This document shows positions 24,376 to 32,675 of a DNA stretch of 64,000 nt, one piece after another. Source of the stretch: a bacterium. Its GTDB lineage: Bacteria > CAIWAD01. Each line of letters opens with the position of its first letter. The first letter of the stretch is position 1. The DNA is taken from the NCBI GenBank assembly GCA_030685015.1, contig JAUXWS010000043.1, positions 1 to 64,000 of the forward strand, given 5' to 3'. The notes beneath the pieces are model-generated. The model saw only the letters and a program-made list of their open reading frames with translations, was not told the DNA's origin and ran no database searches. Made by a program: the position numbers and the translations under genes.

Positions 24376-24479
24376 CTGTCCGGCAGCGACCAAGTGATGG
24401 CCTTGATGGACTTGATGATCTCAACATCCTGATTCTGGCATTGCGCTTGCCTTGGAGCCGGCAACGGCAAGGAGGCGGC

Positions 24480-24797
24480 ATGAATTTCTATCCGAACGAA
24501 CTGGTCCGTTCGCGCTTGAAGTCGGAGCGCAAGCCCCCCGATCACATCCCCAAATACCAGACCTATGAAGCCAAGCTGTCCATCCTCATCTCTTCCGAGC
24601 AACACAAGGTGCTGGAGGACATGGTGGCGGCCATCATGCGCAATCGACGGGACAAGCGGGAGCGCATCACCAAGAACAGCATCTTCCGCTGCCTGATCGA
24701 CTTCATGCAAACCCTTGACGTGGATCTGGAGAACGTGCCGGACGAGCGGGAGCTGCTCAAGCGCCTCTTCATGGCGCGTCTCAAGAAGGCCCTGTAG
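24480..24797 (+). CDS. Small ribbon-helix-helix-like protein of unknown function
   Basis: 105 residues from ATG 24480 with an AAGGAGG site (24469-24475). The middle part, a strand (AKLSILIS) followed by two helices separated by a basic turn (DKRERITKNSIFRCLIDFM), looks like a ribbon-helix-helix DNA-binding fold, and the tail is basic (LKRLFMARLKKAL). No specific family was recognised. It stands alone, with an inverted repeat upstream and an AT-rich control region with a perfect dyad downstream. A regulator of one or both is possible but not shown. Confidence 0.6.
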   Translation: MNFYPNELVRSRLKSERKPPDHIPKYQTYEAKLSILISSEQHKVLEDMVAAIMRNRRDKRERITKNSIFRCLIDFMQTLDVDLENVPDERELLKRLFMARLKKAL

Positions 24798-25234
24798 CGT
24801 CGCACAACCGGGAGGCGGCCCCGCCCCCCTGGTGAGTTTGCGGCCACGCCGTAGCAGTTAGTCGGACTTGGCCGCTTCGCGGTCTTCATCGCCCCACCCG
24901 ACGCTCGCGTCGGGCCTGTCGGCCCCCTTCGACGCAGATTTCTTGCGAGTAAATGCCATTACGCGACGCGAAATCTCCGCCGAATGGTCCGCGACATGGG
25001 CGCGAATCCCATCGAAGGTCCAAGCCCGACAGACTGCTTGTGGCCGGCTTCTCCCTGCCCCCAGGGCGAAGGATTCCGAAATTCATTCCACGCAAAGTAC
25101 CAACTACACATTTCAACATTCAGGAATTGACATCTTGACAATTCCTGAATTGTTTGATAGCGTTCGGCCACTCGATCCGGCGCCCATTCGGTGGCCGGCT
25201 TCGTGCCCTCGAACAACAAGGGGAAGGACCAGGC
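24798..25234. other. 437-bp intergenic region, partly AT-rich, with several dyads
   Basis: No gene is supported here. CCCGACG-CTCG-CGTCGGG (near 24897-24914) is a 7-bp hairpin without a T-run. From about 25075 to 25165 the composition becomes distinctly AT-rich, unlike the flanks, and holds the perfect dyad listed separately. GTGGCCGGCTTC occurs twice (near 25040 and 25191). I see no tRNA, attachment site or gene remnant. Confidence 0.6.
25118..25165 (+). promoter_or_regulatory. Perfect 12-bp inverted repeat with overlapping promoter-like elements
   Basis: ATTCAGGAATTG (25118-25129), nine bases, then CAATTCCTGAAT (25139-25150) form a perfect 12-bp dyad, typical of an operator for a dimeric repressor. 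TTG at 25135-25137 followed by 20 nt and TAGCGTTC (25158-25165) gives the same -33/-7 spacing seen elsewhere, though the -7 match is weak. TTGACA also occurs twice here. A bound repressor would block the -33 element of the gene starting at 25235. Confidence 0.55.
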
Positions 25235-25909
25235 ATGGGGCAGGAGCAGGGAAAGGACCCGGGAATCCGCTCTCCCTTTCCCGCCCGGCGGCGTCAATTC
25301 CGTTGCCTCGATGAGGATCTTCCCTCGCTGCCGGAGCTGGCGCCGGATCCCATTCTGGACGCCCTGCGCCGCCTGCGCGCTGAACGGATCCCGACCGCGC
25401 CGGACAGGTCCGCCACCGCCGATCAGCGCCAACCGTCCAACCTGAGCGGCGAATTGCACCGGCTCGAGCGCAGCCTGCACGACCTCAGGGAGAGGCTGGA
25501 CCAGGCCGCCTCACCAGAGGAATCCGGGGGTGGCGACGCATTGGCGCACATCCTGCTCCAGCGGGCCGTCAGCTATTACAATGAATGGCGCTCCCTGCCA
25601 GGGGCCAACCGGGATCCCGCCATCGAGCTGGCCGACTTCGCCGCCTCCACCTACCTGGAGCTGCTCGAACGCCACCATCCGCGGCTGGCCCTGGTGGTGG
25701 ACGGCGAAGGCCGCCTGCTGCGCCTCCTGCACGGCACGCGGGTGCCCGTGGCGGCCGCCCTGGCACCCGCCGCGGGCGAAGCCCTGGGTCTGCGGCCGGT
25801 GGGCGAGCGGATGACCGCCACCGCCTGGCCGGGCCTGCCTCCCCTGTTGGCCGCCCGCATGGGAGTCGGGTGGATGATGGTCATGGCCGAAACCCAGCCT
25901 CCCGTCTGA
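25235..25909 (+). CDS. Hypothetical protein (224 aa), probably cytoplasmic
   Basis: ATG 25235 follows GGGGAAGGA. The product has no signal peptide or clear membrane helix. A Pro/Arg-rich first part (1-75) leads to a helical segment with LHRLERSLHDLRERLDQA (about 77-95), then ILLQRAVSYYNEWRSLPG and a C-terminal alpha/beta part LALVVDGEGRLLRLLHGTRVPVA and WPGLPPLLAARMGVGWMMVMAE (both quoted in part). No family was recognised. It is the only gene behind the dyad-containing control region, and a new promoter for the M6 protease follows it. Confidence 0.6.
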   Translation: MGQEQGKDPGIRSPFPARRRQFRCLDEDLPSLPELAPDPILDALRRLRAERIPTAPDRSATADQRQPSNLSGELHRLERSLHDLRERLDQAASPEESGGGDALAHILLQRAVSYYNEWRSLPGANRDPAIELADFAASTYLELLERHHPRLALVVDGEGRLLRLLHGTRVPVAAALAPAAGEALGLRPVGERMTATAWPGLPPLLAARMGVGWMMVMAETQPPV

Positions 25910-25947
25910 CCCCGTCCCGGCCCCGCACCGCTTCCCCAGCGCCTGCA

Positions 25948-25978
25948 TTGAGCGCCGGGCCGGCATTTTCTAGCTTTG
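25948..25978 (+). promoter_or_regulatory. Predicted promoter of the M6 protease operon
   Basis: TTG (25948-25950), 20 nt, then TAGCTTTG (25971-25978), an exact match to TTG-N20-TAnnTTTG. Transcription would start near 25982, leaving a 20-nt leader that includes AGGGGGAC before ATG 26002. Confidence 0.6.
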
Positions 25979-26001
25979 TGCCAACACTCCAGGGGGACTT
26001 C

Positions 26002-28779
26002 ATGCCTCGCTTCGCCCTCGCGCTCTCCGCACTGCTTGTCGGTCTGTTCATCGCCATGCTCCCGGCCCAGGCTGTTCCCGCGCGACCAGGATGGCTGGAT
26101 GGCCGCGCCGGCGGCGAGCCCTTCCAGTTTCAGCTGACGGGGGACGAGTTCGTCCACTGGGCCGTGGCCCGCGACGGCCACACCGTGTTGATGGATGAGG
26201 CCGGGGTCTGGCGTCATGCGCGACACGCGGCGGACGGCGGTCTGGAGGCCCGCGGCGAGGTCTATCAACCGACGCGCCCCCGCGAGGATTCCCGCGGCCT
26301 GCGGCCCGATCCGGCCTGGTTGGCCCGCCAGGCGGCCGCCCGGCGGCAAGAGCCTGCTGCCGGCGCCAGCCGCACTTCGCGGGTGGAGGGTCAATGGAAC
26401 CTGCTGCTGATCCTCATCCGCTATCCGAACCAGCTCCCGCTTGTGACGCCAGGCTCCTTCGCCGACATGATGAACCAGCCAGGTTGGCACGGCACCGGCT
26501 CCTTCAACGACTATTATCTCGACATGTCCTATGGCCGCTTCTCGACTCTCTCCACCGTGACGGCCTGGGTCCAGGCGGCCCATCCGCACGACTACTACGG
26601 CTACAACCAGGGCTGGGAGCGCAGCCAGGAGCTGGTGATCGAGGCGGTGCTGGCCGCCGATCCGGAGGTGGATTTCAGCCAGTTCGACAACGACGGCAAC
26701 GGCGTGGTGGACGGCCTGCTCATCGTGCATAGCGGCCATGGCGCGGAGGAGGGGAACTCCACCAACATCTGGTCCCATCGCTGGGGCCTGTGGGGCCAGT
26801 CCCTGGTGCTGGACGGCGTCACCATCAATGATTACACCATGCAGCCGGAGCTGCAGGGCGGGGCCCAGTCGGCCATCGGCGTCTATGTCCACGAGTTCGG
26901 CCACGCCCTCAACCTGCCCGATCTTTACGACACGGATTACAGCTCCAGCGGCGTCGGCAGCTGGTGTGTGATGAGCGGGGGCAGCTGGGGCGGCGGCGGC
27001 AGCGGCGGCAACGCGCACGTCCCCTCGGCCATGAGCGCCTGGTGCCGCCAACGCCTGGGTTGGTCCAGCGTGACCACGACCCCGTCGGAGCTGGTGGATT
27101 ACGGCCTGCCCGCCATCCATCTGAGCGACGAGATCATCCGCCTCGACCTGGACGGTTCGCCACAGCAGTTCTTCCTCTGCGAGAACCGCCGCCTGGCCGG
27201 ATGGGACCTGCACCAGCCCGCGGCAGGTCTTTTCATCTGGCACGTGGACGAGAACCAGGGCGGCAATTCGGACGAGGACCATTTCCTGGTCGATCTGGAG
27301 CAGGCCGACGGCATGCGCCATCTCAACCTGGGCATGGGCGCCGACGCCGGCGACATCTTCCCGGGCCAGACCGGCAACCGCACGTTCAACGCCGTGAGCA
27401 ATCCGGCCAGCCTGCCCTATGGGGGCGGTTCCAGCTCGGTCAGCGTGACCGCCATCGGCGATGCGGCCGACACGCTGGTCGCCACCTTCTTCCAGTACTT
27501 TTCCCACCAGGACCTGCGCTGGGTGGACTGGCAGGTCGAGTCCGACAGCGGCGGCGACAACTGGCCCGACGCCGGGGAGGAGGTGCAGGTCTCCTTCCTC
27601 CTGACCAATCACGGCGCCTCCCTGGACAGCCTGCGGATCGAACTGGCGGTGGAGGAGGCGGGCATCGCCGTGCTGGAGGGCCTGGTCACCACCGGCCCCG
27701 TCGCCCACGGCCAGGGCTTCGCCACCCCGCCCTTCCGCCTGGCGCTGGCGGAGACGCTGCCCAACGGCCGCTACCCCCTCACCCTGCGCAGTGTGGACGC
27801 GGCGGGTTGGGAGCAGGTGACGACCGGCGCCATCCAGGTCGGTCGCCAGGAGCTGCTCCTCCTGCTCGATGGCGCCGACGCCTCCGTCGGGAGCTGGTAC
27901 GAGACCGCCTTGAACGGCAGCCACAGCGTGGAGCTGCGTGTCAAAGCCGCCGGCGCAGCGGCGCCCCAGGATCTGGCCGCCTACCCCCTGGTGATCTGGG
28001 CCTGCGCCGCATCGCCCTCGCCGCTCTCAAGCGCCGACCTGGCCGCCATGGGCGCTTATCTGGCCCAGGGCGGACAACTGCTGCTCACTGGGCAAAGGCT
28101 GCTGGACGGCGTGTCCTCCGCCGGCCGCGCGCTGCTGGGGGCCGATCCCGGCTCCGCCTGGAGCGGCTCGGCCCTGCTGCGCGGTTGGAGCGAGGGTGGC
28201 CTCCTGGCCGACCAGGAATCCATCCTGCTGGCCGGCGCCGGTGGCGCCTGGAACCAGCAACTGCCCGCGACCAGCCTGCAGCTGCGGGCCGGCAGCATCC
28301 TGCTGGCCCGCTGGGGCACGGGCAACCAGGGCGCCATCCTGCGCCGCGAGGATGCCGCTTGGGCGGGTGGCCGCCTGATCGTGGCGGGGGTCAGCCTGGA
28401 GGCGGTCCATGGCGGCGGCAGCCTGCTGCCCTTGTCGACAGTCCTGGAGCGTTTCCTGGGCTGGCTGGAGAACGGCACGCTGGTGGGGGTCGCGCCCCGT
28501 CCCCTGGCCCTGCCCCAGGCCCTATCCCTTGAGGCCCGGCCCAATCCCTTCAATCCGGACACTCATCTGCGCTTCGTCCTGGCGCAAGCGGACGAGGCGC
28601 GGCTGCAGGTCTGGAACATGGCCGGCGCCCTGGTGCGGGAGGTGGAGCTGGGCCGCCTGGCGGCCGGCTCCCATGACCTGCGCCTTGACCTGGGACGCGC
28701 CGCATCCGGCCTCTACCTGGCCGAGCTGCGCACCGGCGGCGGGGACCGGACCCATGTCCGCCTGCTGCTGCTGCGCTGA
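26002..28779 (+). CDS. Secreted M6 family metalloprotease with C-terminal sorting-type domain
   Basis: 925 residues with a signal peptide (LALSALLVGLFIAMLPAQA). A propeptide-like region is followed by the immune-inhibitor-A type catalytic domain: FDNDGNGVVDGLLIVHSGHGAE (Ca-binding loop, quoted in part), and the zinc motif HEFGHALNLPDLYD with H297, E298 and H301. Mid-protein domains look Ig-like (LTNHGASLDSLRIELAVEE), and residues 740-840 resemble a Rossmann-like 'GILPL' segment. The last 80 residues carry NPFNPDTHLRF, RLQVWNMAGALVREV and ASGLYLAEL, the FlgD-like/type IX sorting domain of FCB secreted proteins. It should be exported and either surface-held or released. Its stop overlaps the sirtuin start. 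Confidence 0.9.
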   Translation: MPRFALALSALLVGLFIAMLPAQAVPARPGWLDGRAGGEPFQFQLTGDEFVHWAVARDGHTVLMDEAGVWRHARHAADGGLEARGEVYQPTRPREDSRGLRPDPAWLARQAAARRQEPAAGASRTSRVEGQWNLLLILIRYPNQLPLVTPGSFADMMNQPGWHGTGSFNDYYLDMSYGRFSTLSTVTAWVQAAHPHDYYGYNQGWERSQELVIEAVLAADPEVDFSQFDNDGNGVVDGLLIVHSGHGAEEGNSTNIWSHRWGLWGQSLVLDGVTINDYTMQPELQGGAQSAIGVYVHEFGHALNLPDLYDTDYSSSGVGSWCVMSGGSWGGGGSGGNAHVPSAMSAWCRQRLGWSSVTTTPSELVDYGLPAIHLSDEIIRLDLDGSPQQFFLCENRRLAGWDLHQPAAGLFIWHVDENQGGNSDEDHFLVDLEQADGMRHLNLGMGADAGDIFPGQTGNRTFNAVSNPASLPYGGGSSSVSVTAIGDAADTLVATFFQYFSHQDLRWVDWQVESDSGGDNWPDAGEEVQVSFLLTNHGASLDSLRIELAVEEAGIAVLEGLVTTGPVAHGQGFATPPFRLALAETLPNGRYPLTLRSVDAAGWEQVTTGAIQVGRQELLLLLDGADASVGSWYETALNGSHSVELRVKAAGAAAPQDLAAYPLVIWACAASPSPLSSADLAAMGAYLAQGGQLLLTGQRLLDGVSSAGRALLGADPGSAWSGSALLRGWSEGGLLADQESILLAGAGGAWNQQLPATSLQLRAGSILLARWGTGNQGAILRREDAAWAGGRLIVAGVSLEAVHGGGSLLPLSTVLERFLGWLENGTLVGVAPRPLALPQALSLEARPNPFNPDTHLRFVLAQADEARLQVWNMAGALVREVELGRLAAGSHDLRLDLGRAASGLYLAELRTGGGDRTHVRLLLLR

Positions 28780-29519
28780 TGAAGGAGAGCGTGCTGGCCG
28801 AGGCCCGGGCCAGGTTGTCCGTGGCGAAGAGGCTGGTCGTGCTGGTCGGCGCCGGCCTGTCCCAGGAGTCCGGCGTGCCTGTTTTCCGCGGGGCGCAGGG
28901 ACTCTGGAAGAGCTTCCGGCCGGAGGATCTGGCCACGCCGACGGCCTTCGCCCGCATGCCGGAGGAGGTCTGGGCCTGGTACCGCTGGCGTCTTGAACAG
29001 CTGGCTCCGGCCCGCCCCCATGCCGGCCACCAGGCCTTGGCCCGCCTGGCCCTGACCCGATCGGTGACGGTGGTCAACCAGAATGTGGACGGCCTGCTCG
29101 AGGAGGCCTTTTTCGAGGCGGGCGCGGACCTGGACTGCATCATGGCTGTGCACGGCAGCATCCGACGGGCCCACTGCCAGCGCTGCGGCGCCTCCCAGGC
29201 GATGGCCGCCCTCCCGCCGGATCCCGTGCCGACCTGTTCCTGTGGAGGCCGCCTGCGCCCCTCCGTGGTCTGGTTCGGCGAGTCGCTTGACCCGGCGCAC
29301 CTGCTACGCATGGATGGGACCGCCCATGCGGCGGACCTGGCCCTGGGCGTGGGCAGCTCGGCCCTGGTCTGGCCGGCGGCCGGCGTCCTCGCGACGGCGC
29401 GGCGCCGGGCCTGCCCCGTCATCATCGTCAATCCCGATCCCGCGGCGGCCGTGGACGGCGATCTCTGGCTGGAAGGCAGCGCCGCGGCCTGGTTGCCCCG
29501 CTTGCTGGAAGCCCCCTGA
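28779..29519 (+). CDS. cobB: NAD-dependent protein deacylase (sirtuin, class III type)
   Basis: 246 residues. VLVGAGLSQESGVPVFRG binds NAD (GAGLS at 24-28), QNVDGL is at 101-106 and the catalytic His is H125 in VHGS. The zinc site has C133, C136 and C153, C155 (CQRC...CSC), and WFGESL and GSSALVWPA follow. Y68 and R71 in WYRWR form the Y-x-x-R pair that marks enzymes removing succinyl or malonyl groups as well as acetyl. The organism also encodes methylmalonyl-CoA mutase, whose succinyl-CoA pool could supply such modifications; that link is inferred. ATG 28779 overlaps the protease stop. Confidence 0.93.
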   Translation: MKESVLAEARARLSVAKRLVVLVGAGLSQESGVPVFRGAQGLWKSFRPEDLATPTAFARMPEEVWAWYRWRLEQLAPARPHAGHQALARLALTRSVTVVNQNVDGLLEEAFFEAGADLDCIMAVHGSIRRAHCQRCGASQAMAALPPDPVPTCSCGGRLRPSVVWFGESLDPAHLLRMDGTAHAADLALGVGSSALVWPAAGVLATARRRACPVIIVNPDPAAAVDGDLWLEGSAAAWLPRLLEAP

Positions 29520-29535
29520 TGCGAGGCCCCACCCC

Positions 29536-31869
29536 ATGACCCCTTCTCCCGCCTCCGGGCGGCGGCGCCTGCTCTGGCCGCTGCTTGTCCTTGGCCTGCT
29601 TCCCCTCATGATGGGATGCGGGGCCTATTTCAACACCTACTACAACGCCAACAAGGCCTACCGCAAGGGCGAGCAGACCTACGCCCTCAGCGGCGCCAAG
29701 AGCGCCCGCGCCAGTTATGACGACTGCCTGCGCATCAGTTCCAAGCTGCTGCAGTTCTACCCGGAGTCGCGCTGGGTGGACGACACCATCCTGCTCATCG
29801 GTCAATGCTACGTGCGGCTCGATCAGCACCACCGCGCCCTGCGCAAATTCGACGAGCTGGAAGCCGGCTTCCCGGACTCGCCCCTCCTCCCCCGGGGACG
29901 CATCTGGCGCGCCCGGGCCCTGCTCGCCCTGGAGCGGGAGGACGACTGCCAGCTCGAGCTGGCCCGCCTGGACCTGGCCACGATGGATCGCGCCGACCGG
30001 GTGGAGGCGCTGCGCGTGGCCAGCGCTCTTCACCGGAAGCGGGGATCCCGCCAGCGCCTGCTCGAATCCCAGGAAGCGTTGCTGAAGACGGCCCGCCGCC
30101 AGGCCGACCGGGCCGAGATCAACGCGGAAATGGCCGCCACCTACGAGGAGGAGGGAAACTGGGAGGCGGCTCTTGGGCATTACAACGCCGTGCGGCGCCA
30201 TCGGCCCAACTTCTCCCTGCTTTTCCGCTCCTGGTTGGGCAACCTGGACAACAACCTCCGCCTGGGGCGGCTGGAGTCCGTGGAGCGGCGCCTGCGCAAG
30301 CTGCGCAAGGACGAGCGCTTCTACGCGGAGCGGCACGCCCTGGATCTGCGCCAGGGCTGGCTGGCCGAGCAGCGCGGTGATCCGGGCCGGGCCAAGGGCG
30401 AATGGGCGGCCATTCTCAAGGACTTCCCACGCACCGCGAGCTCGGCCGGGGCGGCCTACTCGCTTGGCCGCATCTTCCTCTTCGCCGACGACCAGTTGGA
30501 CAGCGCCCGCACCTACTTCAAGCGGGCCTCCAGCGAGAAGGCCGGCAGCGTCTGGGCCGACTCCAGCACCACCGCCTTGGCCTTGCTCGAGTCGCTGGAC
30601 AAGACGCACAAGGAGATCAAGCGCCTGGACGATCTCATTCGAGTGCGCCTGGTCAAGCTGGATCCGGACAGCGCCCGCCACGAGGCGGCACGGGCCCTGC
30701 TGCCACGCCTGCGAGCGACACGGGACAGCCTGCGGGCCGATTCCCTCCGCCAGCTGGAGGTGCCGCCGTCGGACAGCCTGGTCGTGGCTGGCGGGGAGGA
30801 GGAGCGGGATCCGCCGGCCCTGGCCACCGAGGAGAGGGAAGGCTTGCCGGTCGTGGCCGCCGACACCCTGGACGGCACGCGGGGCGGTCGCGACGCCCGG
30901 CGCGGCGGCCGGGTCCGCCTCTTCGATTTTCAGCGCAAGGAGCGGGAGGCGGAGCGGGCCGACAGCCTGCGCGCCGCACAGCTGGCAGACAGCCTGCACC
31001 TGGCGGAGGAGAGGGCCCGGCAGCGCTGGGACGACTCCCTGCTGGTCACCGCCGTCCTGGACACCTTGAGCCGGCATCCGGCCATCGACAGCCTGCGGCT
31101 GGTGGCGGAGGCGGACAGCCTGGCCGGGCTGCGCTTCGACCAGCGCTTCTATCTGGCGGAGTTCCAGGCCAAGCGCCTCAGCCGGCCCCAACGCGCCGAC
31201 AGTCTCATGCGCGATCTGCTGGCCGACCAGGCCGCCACCCGCGAGCAGCAGGCCCGCCTGCACTATGCCTATGGCTGCCTGCGCCTGGACCAGTTCGCCG
31301 ACACCAGCGGCCTCGCCTGGCTGCGCGGCCTGGTCGAGACCTGGCCGCAGACTCCGGCCGCCAACCCGGCACGGGACCGACTGGGTCTACCCCGCGCCAT
31401 GACCGAGGCCGACAGCGCCACCGTCCTGCTTGAATCGGCCGAGAAGCTTTGGCTGCGCGAAGGCGACCTGCTGGGCGCGATGGCGGCTTACCAGGAGCTG
31501 GCCGACCGCCATCCCACCACGGCCCAGGCGGCCACCGCCTTGCTGGCCGCCGGCACCATCGCCTGGCATGAGCTGGAGCGCCCAGAGTGGGGGGAGCCAA
31601 CCTTCCGCCGTGTCCTGCGGGACTTCCCCGACCATCCGGCCGCCGCCCAGCTGCGCCGGCGCCTGGGACAGGAGGTGGCGGTGGCCGCGCCCAAGGCCAA
31701 GGCCGTGGCCGAGGAGAGGCAGGTTGTGCAGACGGAGGAGGCGCACTTGAGTGAAAGCGGGGGCTTCATCGATCCGGAACCCGCCAAGCCGCTGGCGGAT
31801 CGCCTGCAGGACTTCAGGCGCCGCTTCGGGGAGCTGGGCCGCCTGCGCGTGGACCAGATCCTGGAGTAA
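29536..31869 (+). CDS. TPR-containing outer-membrane lipoprotein
   Basis: 777 residues from ATG 29536. A signal peptide ends at a lipobox-type site with C28 (LMMGC), followed by GAYFNTYYNANKAYRKGEQ, a start shared by many FCB TPR lipoproteins. Several tetratricopeptide-like helix pairs follow (e.g. RWVDDTILLIGQCYVRLDQHHRAL in part; GAAYSLGRIFLFADDQLDSA; GDLLGAMAAYQELADRHP). The middle (about 415-520) is a charged, helical linker rich in ADSLR repeats. The family includes gliding/secretion-associated lipoproteins such as SprE/PorW, but identity is not established. It is 16 nt after the sirtuin and 11 nt before pyrK. Confidence 0.82.
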   Translation: MTPSPASGRRRLLWPLLVLGLLPLMMGCGAYFNTYYNANKAYRKGEQTYALSGAKSARASYDDCLRISSKLLQFYPESRWVDDTILLIGQCYVRLDQHHRALRKFDELEAGFPDSPLLPRGRIWRARALLALEREDDCQLELARLDLATMDRADRVEALRVASALHRKRGSRQRLLESQEALLKTARRQADRAEINAEMAATYEEEGNWEAALGHYNAVRRHRPNFSLLFRSWLGNLDNNLRLGRLESVERRLRKLRKDERFYAERHALDLRQGWLAEQRGDPGRAKGEWAAILKDFPRTASSAGAAYSLGRIFLFADDQLDSARTYFKRASSEKAGSVWADSSTTALALLESLDKTHKEIKRLDDLIRVRLVKLDPDSARHEAARALLPRLRATRDSLRADSLRQLEVPPSDSLVVAGGEEERDPPALATEEREGLPVVAADTLDGTRGGRDARRGGRVRLFDFQRKEREAERADSLRAAQLADSLHLAEERARQRWDDSLLVTAVLDTLSRHPAIDSLRLVAEADSLAGLRFDQRFYLAEFQAKRLSRPQRADSLMRDLLADQAATREQQARLHYAYGCLRLDQFADTSGLAWLRGLVETWPQTPAANPARDRLGLPRAMTEADSATVLLESAEKLWLREGDLLGAMAAYQELADRHPTTAQAATALLAAGTIAWHELERPEWGEPTFRRVLRDFPDHPAAAQLRRRLGQEVAVAAPKAKAVAEERQVVQTEEAHLSESGGFIDPEPAKPLADRLQDFRRRFGELGRLRVDQILE

Positions 31870-31880
31870 GGGGGAGCTTC

Positions 31881-32675
31881 GTGGACACTGCCCGGCCATG
31901 CCATGAGGACCTTGTGGTGGACTCCTGCGAGGCGCTGGGAGCGGAGCTGTTCCTGCTGCGCCTGATCCTGCCTGGTCCGGATGAGGCCGCCGCGTTCCAA
32001 GCGGGGCAGTTCGCCCAATTGGCCGTGCCGGGCCACGCTCTGCCGCGCCCTTTCTCCATCCTGCGCAGCAGAAACGGCAAGCTGGAGCTGCTGGTGAAGC
32101 AGGTGGGGTCCGGCACCGCCTGGCTGGCCGGCCGCCGCGCCGGGGACAGGGTGGCCACCCTCTGGCCACTGGGCCACGGTTTCCGCCACCGCCTGGCGGA
32201 GGACGGGAGAACGCTTCCCTGGTTGCTGGTGGGAGGCGGCGTGGGCATCGCGCCGCTCATCGCCCTGCAGGAGCAGGAGAGCCGCCGGGAGCGCCTGCGT
32301 CTCCTCTTCGGCTACCGGGATCGCGCCACGGCGGAGGCCTCCGCCCGGCTGCATCCCGGCCTCGAGGTCCTGCTGGCCACCGAGGACGGCTCCCTGGGCT
32401 TTCCCGGCCGCGTGACGGAGTTATTGTCGCACGTGCTGGAGGAGGGGCCGGCCCGACTCTTCTGCTGCGGTCCCGCCGCCATGATGGAGGCGGTCGCCGC
32501 CCTGGCCCGGGAGCGCGACCTGCCCTGCCTGCTCAGCCTGGAAACCCTGATGGGCTGCGGCATCGGCATCTGCGTGGGTTGCGCCGTGCCGCGTCCCGAC
32601 GGGGGCTACGCCCTCGCCTGCCAAACTGGTCCGGTCTTTCCCTCAACCGAGCTCGTGCCGGGAGGCCTGGCATGA
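31881..32675 (+). CDS. pyrK: Dihydroorotate dehydrogenase B electron transfer subunit
   Basis: 264 residues from GTG 31881 (GGGGGAG just upstream). An FAD-binding ferredoxin-reductase domain has FQAGQFAQLAVPG and LPRPFSILR; the NAD domain has WLLVGGGVGIAPLIAL; FCCGPAAMMEAV follows. The C-terminal 2Fe-2S site is C-x4-C-x2-C-x12-C in GCGIGICVGCAVPRPDGGYALAC (in part), the PyrK signature. It passes electrons from dihydroorotate via PyrD to NAD in pyrimidine synthesis. It overlaps pyrD by 4 nt. Confidence 0.93.
   Translation: MDTARPCHEDLVVDSCEALGAELFLLRLILPGPDEAAAFQAGQFAQLAVPGHALPRPFSILRSRNGKLELLVKQVGSGTAWLAGRRAGDRVATLWPLGHGFRHRLAEDGRTLPWLLVGGGVGIAPLIALQEQESRRERLRLLFGYRDRATAEASARLHPGLEVLLATEDGSLGFPGRVTELLSHVLEEGPARLFCCGPAAMMEAVAALARERDLPCLLSLETLMGCGIGICVGCAVPRPDGGYALACQTGPVFPSTELVPGGLA

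Noticed and set aside
24960-25060. tRNA remnant suggested by GCGAATCCCATCG near 25002
   Set aside because: No acceptor, D or anticodon stems can be drawn around it.
25127-25165. A standard TTGACA/TATAAT sigma-70 promoter
   Set aside because: TTGACA occurs twice, but no TATAAT-like box lies 16-18 nt downstream; the N20/TA pattern fits somewhat better.
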